This document shows positions 4,774 through 7,114 of a DNA stretch of 7,114 bases, one piece after another (within the stretch, counting starts at the first letter, position 1; each line of letters opens with the position of its first letter). The translations under genes were made by a program, and so were the position numbers. The stretch comes from Thermoplasmata archaeon. GTDB taxonomy: Archaea; Thermoplasmatota; Thermoplasmata; Thermoplasmatales; Thermoplasmataceae. Location: NCBI GenBank assembly GCA_021850505.1, contig JAJZLW010000037.1:1-7114 (forward strand). Direction: 5' to 3'. The notes beneath the pieces are model-generated. The model was not told the origin of the DNA, searched no databases, and saw only the letters and a program-made list of their open reading frames with translations.

Positions 4774-6156
4774 ATGGTTCTATCGATCAAGGACAAATAT
4801 ACGGGTGAAACTTTTGATCAGCTTCAGGAAACTGAGAGTCAAGATGTCGGGGAAGTCATTGAAAATGCAAAGGCTGCCTTTTCCAGGATATCTTCAATGA
4901 GAGCTTACGAAAAATATGAATTCCTCAAAAGCGGATCTGATATAATAAAGTCAAAGAGAGAGGAACTTGCAAAAATTATAACCAGAGAATCAGGAAAGCC
5001 TTTAAAATACTCTTTGAAAGAGGTAAACAGGGCGGCATTCGTTCTATTTTCGTCTGCAGAGGAGGGAAAAAGAATTCATGGGGAAACTGTCCCAATGGAT
5101 GTTGAACCCAGAGGGAAAGACAGATTTGCTTATTACAACCGTGTTCCGATTGGCCCGGTATTGTCCATAACTCCGTTCAATGATCCCCTTAACCTGGTGG
5201 CCCACAAGGTTGCCCCTGCCCTAGCAGCGGGAAACAGCATTGTCAATAAACCAACCACTCTTGCTCCTCTCTCATCCGTAAAGCTCTCTGAAATACTCCA
5301 TGAGGCAGGAATGCCACCCAATGCTTTCCAGAACATCATAACTTCAGGGAATGGCCAGGTTATGAAATCATTCCTTCAGTCAGAAGAATTCAAGAAAGTT
5401 ACATTTACGGGAGGTTACGAGGCGGCCTCTAAACTGGTAAGAGATGGAGGGGTTAAAAAATATTCTATGGAACTGGGAAATAATTCACCGGTTATAGTTT
5501 CAGGAAATTCAAGGTGGGAGGATCACATAGACAACATAGTTGAAGCTGCATTCGAATCTCAGGGGCAAAACTGCATACACACCCAGCGTATTCTAATTCA
5601 GGATTCAATTTATCCACAGTTGACTGAAAGACTCATAAAGAGGACCAGTGCATTAAAAGTGGGAAATCCACTTGACCTTGATACAGATATTGGGCCCATG
5701 ATCACTGAAGGCGAAGCCAGGAGGGTTGAAAGCCTGATTTCAAACTCAGTATCCAATGGGGCCTCTGTACTGATCGGGAACAGGAAGGAAAAGAATGTGC
5801 TCTATCCAACCATACTGGAAAATGTCCAAAAGGAAGATCCCATATGGAAAAACGAAATTTTTGGCCCGGTCACAATTCTTTACAGGTACAAAACCCTGGA
5901 TGAGGCCATAGGGGTAGCAAATAACGTGAATTTTGGGCTTCAAGCAGGGATAATAACTGATAGTTACCCCGAAGTGATGAGGGCAGTTGACAAGCTTCAA
6001 TTTGGAACTGTGTTGATAAATGACACATCTGATTTTAGAATAGATACCATGCCATTTGGTGGTATGAAAATGAGTGGTATCGGTAGGGAGGGAATAAAAT
6101 ATGCAATTGAAGAAATGACTGAGATAAAGCTGGTCATAATGAAGAGAGAAGACTGA
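4774..6156 (+). CDS. aldehyde dehydrogenase, archaeal lactaldehyde/glyceraldehyde dehydrogenase-like
   Basis: This cytosolic enzyme oxidises an aldehyde to its acid with NAD(P)+. The 460 residues match the family. The active site is complete: Asn136 in TPFNDP, Glu233 in MELGNNSP, catalytic Cys267 in SQGQNC, the EIFGPV loop (361-366) and the PFGGMKMSGIGREG stretch (427-440). The C-terminal third (INDTSDFR, MPFGG, GREGIKYAIEEM) resembles, from memory, the Methanocaldococcus lactaldehyde dehydrogenase group, to which I would also expect the glyceraldehyde dehydrogenases of Thermoplasma and Picrophilus sugar breakdown (non-phosphorylating Entner-Doudoroff pathway) to be close. The cofactor-pocket segment reads NKPTTLAP (158-165). 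Thr162 stands where NAD-specific enzymes carry Glu, which favours NADP+; this is inference. Glyceraldehyde is the leading substrate, with lactaldehyde or succinic semialdehyde as alternatives. The first ATG after the promoter is taken as start, and the family-typical N-terminal segment begins soon after. The gene diverges from ilvE and ends 9 bases from the homoserine dehydrogenase stop. Confidence 0.9.
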   Translation: MVLSIKDKYTGETFDQLQETESQDVGEVIENAKAAFSRISSMRAYEKYEFLKSGSDIIKSKREELAKIITRESGKPLKYSLKEVNRAAFVLFSSAEEGKRIHGETVPMDVEPRGKDRFAYYNRVPIGPVLSITPFNDPLNLVAHKVAPALAAGNSIVNKPTTLAPLSSVKLSEILHEAGMPPNAFQNIITSGNGQVMKSFLQSEEFKKVTFTGGYEAASKLVRDGGVKKYSMELGNNSPVIVSGNSRWEDHIDNIVEAAFESQGQNCIHTQRILIQDSIYPQLTERLIKRTSALKVGNPLDLDTDIGPMITEGEARRVESLISNSVSNGASVLIGNRKEKNVLYPTILENVQKEDPIWKNEIFGPVTILYRYKTLDEAIGVANNVNFGLQAGIITDSYPEVMRAVDKLQFGTVLINDTSDFRIDTMPFGGMKMSGIGREGIKYAIEEMTEIKLVIMKRED

Positions 6157-6177
6157 TTTGAGTTCTTAATCAGTTTT
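6149..6177. terminator. hairpin spanning both stop codons of the convergent gene pair
   Basis: AAGACTGATT (6149-6158) pairs with AATCAGTTTT (6168-6177) over 10 positions with one G-U pair and a 9-base loop. The stem contains the TGA of the aldehyde dehydrogenase (6154-6156) and the loop/stem edge contains the stop of homoserine dehydrogenase (6166-6168). On the plus strand the stem ends in TTTT. It may end transcription from both sides where only 9 bases separate the genes. On the minus strand the G-U pair becomes an A-C mismatch, so the stem is weaker there. Confidence 0.4.
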
Positions 6178-7114
6178 AAGGATTTCCAACAGATCAGTTA
6201 AGGCTGCCTGTGCAGTCTCTTTTCTTCCGGCACCCGGTCCCATTGTATATATCCGTCCAAGAGTATCTGTTTCAATCTCCAGGGCATTCATAACTCCATT
6301 CACATGCCTGAGCAGGTCCTTGTCTTCCAGTTGGATCGGTGTTACTGACGCCTCTGTCTTGCTTATGGTGGCAAGGAGCTTGATACCACGGACCGCTTCA
6401 GCGGTGGTTACATTTTTAATTCCTCTGGTCTTTACGTCAGACATCTTATGCTTCCAGCCGAAGAAATAGGAAAGTATAGCAACCTTTGCTGCAGAATCGA
6501 AGCCTTCAATGTCGTTCGTGGGGTCCGCTTCAGCATATCCCATTTTCTGTGCGTTTTCAAGAGCAGTCACAAAATCGGAACCATGTGACATCTGTTCCAG
6601 TATAAAATTGGTCGTACCGTTAAGTATTCCCCTGATTCTAAGTACCTCAGCACCCGGTATCAGCTTAACAATGTTGAAAGAAGGTGTACCAGCCATAACA
6701 GTTCCCTTAAAAAGGACTCTCTTTCCAGTTTTCCTTGAAATGGCCTCAAGTTCATCCATTCTCAGAGCAATAGGTCCCTTGTTTGTTGTAATTACATCCT
6801 TACCGTTTTCAAGAGCAGCCTTAATATGGGTAAAAGCAGGTTCTGCATCCTTGTAATTGACCCATGTGAATTCACAAACTATAGATGCATCTGAATTCTT
6901 TATTGCCATTTCAGGATCTATTAATGGATAACCATTTTCACCCTTGATTTTTTCAGTCAGGTCAACTGGAGGATTCTTAATATAACCGTATTTCTTGTCA
7001 ACTATTTCTGTAATCTCTACATTATTAAGACCCAGAATATCCATTTTAGAATGAAACAGATCGAAAAATCCCTGACCCACCACACCAAATCCCACAATCA
7101 TTACTTTAGTATTG
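6166..7114 (-). CDS. hom: homoserine dehydrogenase, N-terminus cut by the window edge
   Basis: This cytosolic enzyme reduces aspartate semialdehyde to homoserine with NAD(P)H, at the branch towards threonine and methionine. Counting from the ATG at 7101: the Rossmann motif GFGVVGQGF (4-12), TTNKGPIA (105-112), GTVMAGTP (133-140), RGILNGTTNFILEQM (157-171), then the family signature around GYAEADPTNDIEGFDSAAK (188-206), with Asp202 and Lys206 as the likely catalytic pair. The frame stays open past that ATG to the edge and adds Asn-Thr-Lys-Val. A first strand of only Met-Ile-Val before the glycine loop is short, so the true start is probably just outside the window. At 311+ residues it is the short archaeal form with no C-terminal ACT domain and no fused aspartokinase, so ACT-based threonine inhibition is not expected. 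Asp35 after the second strand leaves cofactor preference unclear. The gene converges on the aldehyde dehydrogenase. Confidence 0.95.
   Translation of the reverse strand, partial: NTKVMIVGFGVVGQGFFDLFHSKMDILGLNNVEITEIVDKKYGYIKNPPVDLTEKIKGENGYPLIDPEMAIKNSDASIVCEFTWVNYKDAEPAFTHIKAALENGKDVITTNKGPIALRMDELEAISRKTGKRVLFKGTVMAGTPSFNIVKLIPGAEVLRIRGILNGTTNFILEQMSHGSDFVTALENAQKMGYAEADPTNDIEGFDSAAKVAILSYFFGWKHKMSDVKTRGIKNVTTAEAVRGIKLLATISKTEASVTPIQLEDKDLLRHVNGVMNALEIETDTLGRIYTMGPGAGRKETAQAALTDLLEILKTD

Noticed and set aside
6509..6856. Plus-strand open frame of 115 codons inside homoserine dehydrogenase
   Set aside because: It lies antisense to the signature region and has the Ser/Leu/Ile-rich composition typical of shadow frames.
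1..7114. Search for tRNA/rRNA, CRISPR arrays, insertion sequences, phage or defence genes
   Set aside because: I saw no regular repeats, transposase-like frames, tRNA cloverleaf or toxin-antitoxin pair. The six main genes are intact metabolic enzymes apart from the edge-cut homoserine dehydrogenase, so the window does not support a claim of a new system.

Overview
The window looks like ordinary chromosomal DNA from a thermoacidophilic archaeon, most likely of the Thermoplasmata. Several things point there. The promoters are archaeal TATA boxes (TTTATA type), and two of them lie about 26 bases before the start codon, as expected for leaderless mRNAs. Arginine is mostly encoded by AGA/AGG, the GC content is moderate (about 40% by eye), and the enzyme set is archaeal. 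The order or class is an inference from style; no marker gene such as rRNA is present.

Layout. Positions 1-218 are mostly AT-rich intergenic DNA, possibly with the last codons of a plus-strand gene (stop at 62-64) followed by two T-runs. A class I aspartate-type aminotransferase (219-1418, minus) and a cyclase-family metal-dependent hydrolase (1628-2281, plus) diverge from a 209-base region that holds TATA boxes and several small ATGTT/AACAT palindromes. Threonine synthase (2440-3639, plus) follows with its own promoter. It converges on a branched-chain aminotransferase (3736-4668, minus) across a hairpin and T-run region. That aminotransferase diverges from an aldehyde dehydrogenase (4774-6156, plus) across a compact promoter pair whose two identical TATA boxes sit in an 11-base inverted repeat. 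The aldehyde dehydrogenase converges, with only 9 bases between stop codons, on homoserine dehydrogenase (6166 to the right edge, minus), which runs out of the window at its N-terminus.

How the genes fit together. Four of the six genes are amino-acid enzymes. The aspartate aminotransferase links oxaloacetate and aspartate, homoserine dehydrogenase makes homoserine, threonine synthase makes threonine, and the branched-chain aminotransferase finishes (or starts the breakdown of) Ile/Leu/Val, with threonine feeding isoleucine synthesis. Homoserine kinase, aspartokinase and aspartate-semialdehyde dehydrogenase are not here. The aldehyde dehydrogenase resembles the archaeal lactaldehyde/glyceraldehyde dehydrogenase group and may belong to central carbon metabolism. 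The cyclase-family hydrolase has an intact metal site but no assignable substrate. The genes alternate in direction, so they are a neighbourhood of single-gene units, not an operon.

I found no RNA gene, CRISPR array, insertion sequence, phage gene or defence system, and no convincing sign of a new system. The most interesting features are regulatory: the symmetric divergent promoter at 4685-4719, the palindrome cluster at 1511-1619, and two hairpins between convergent genes.
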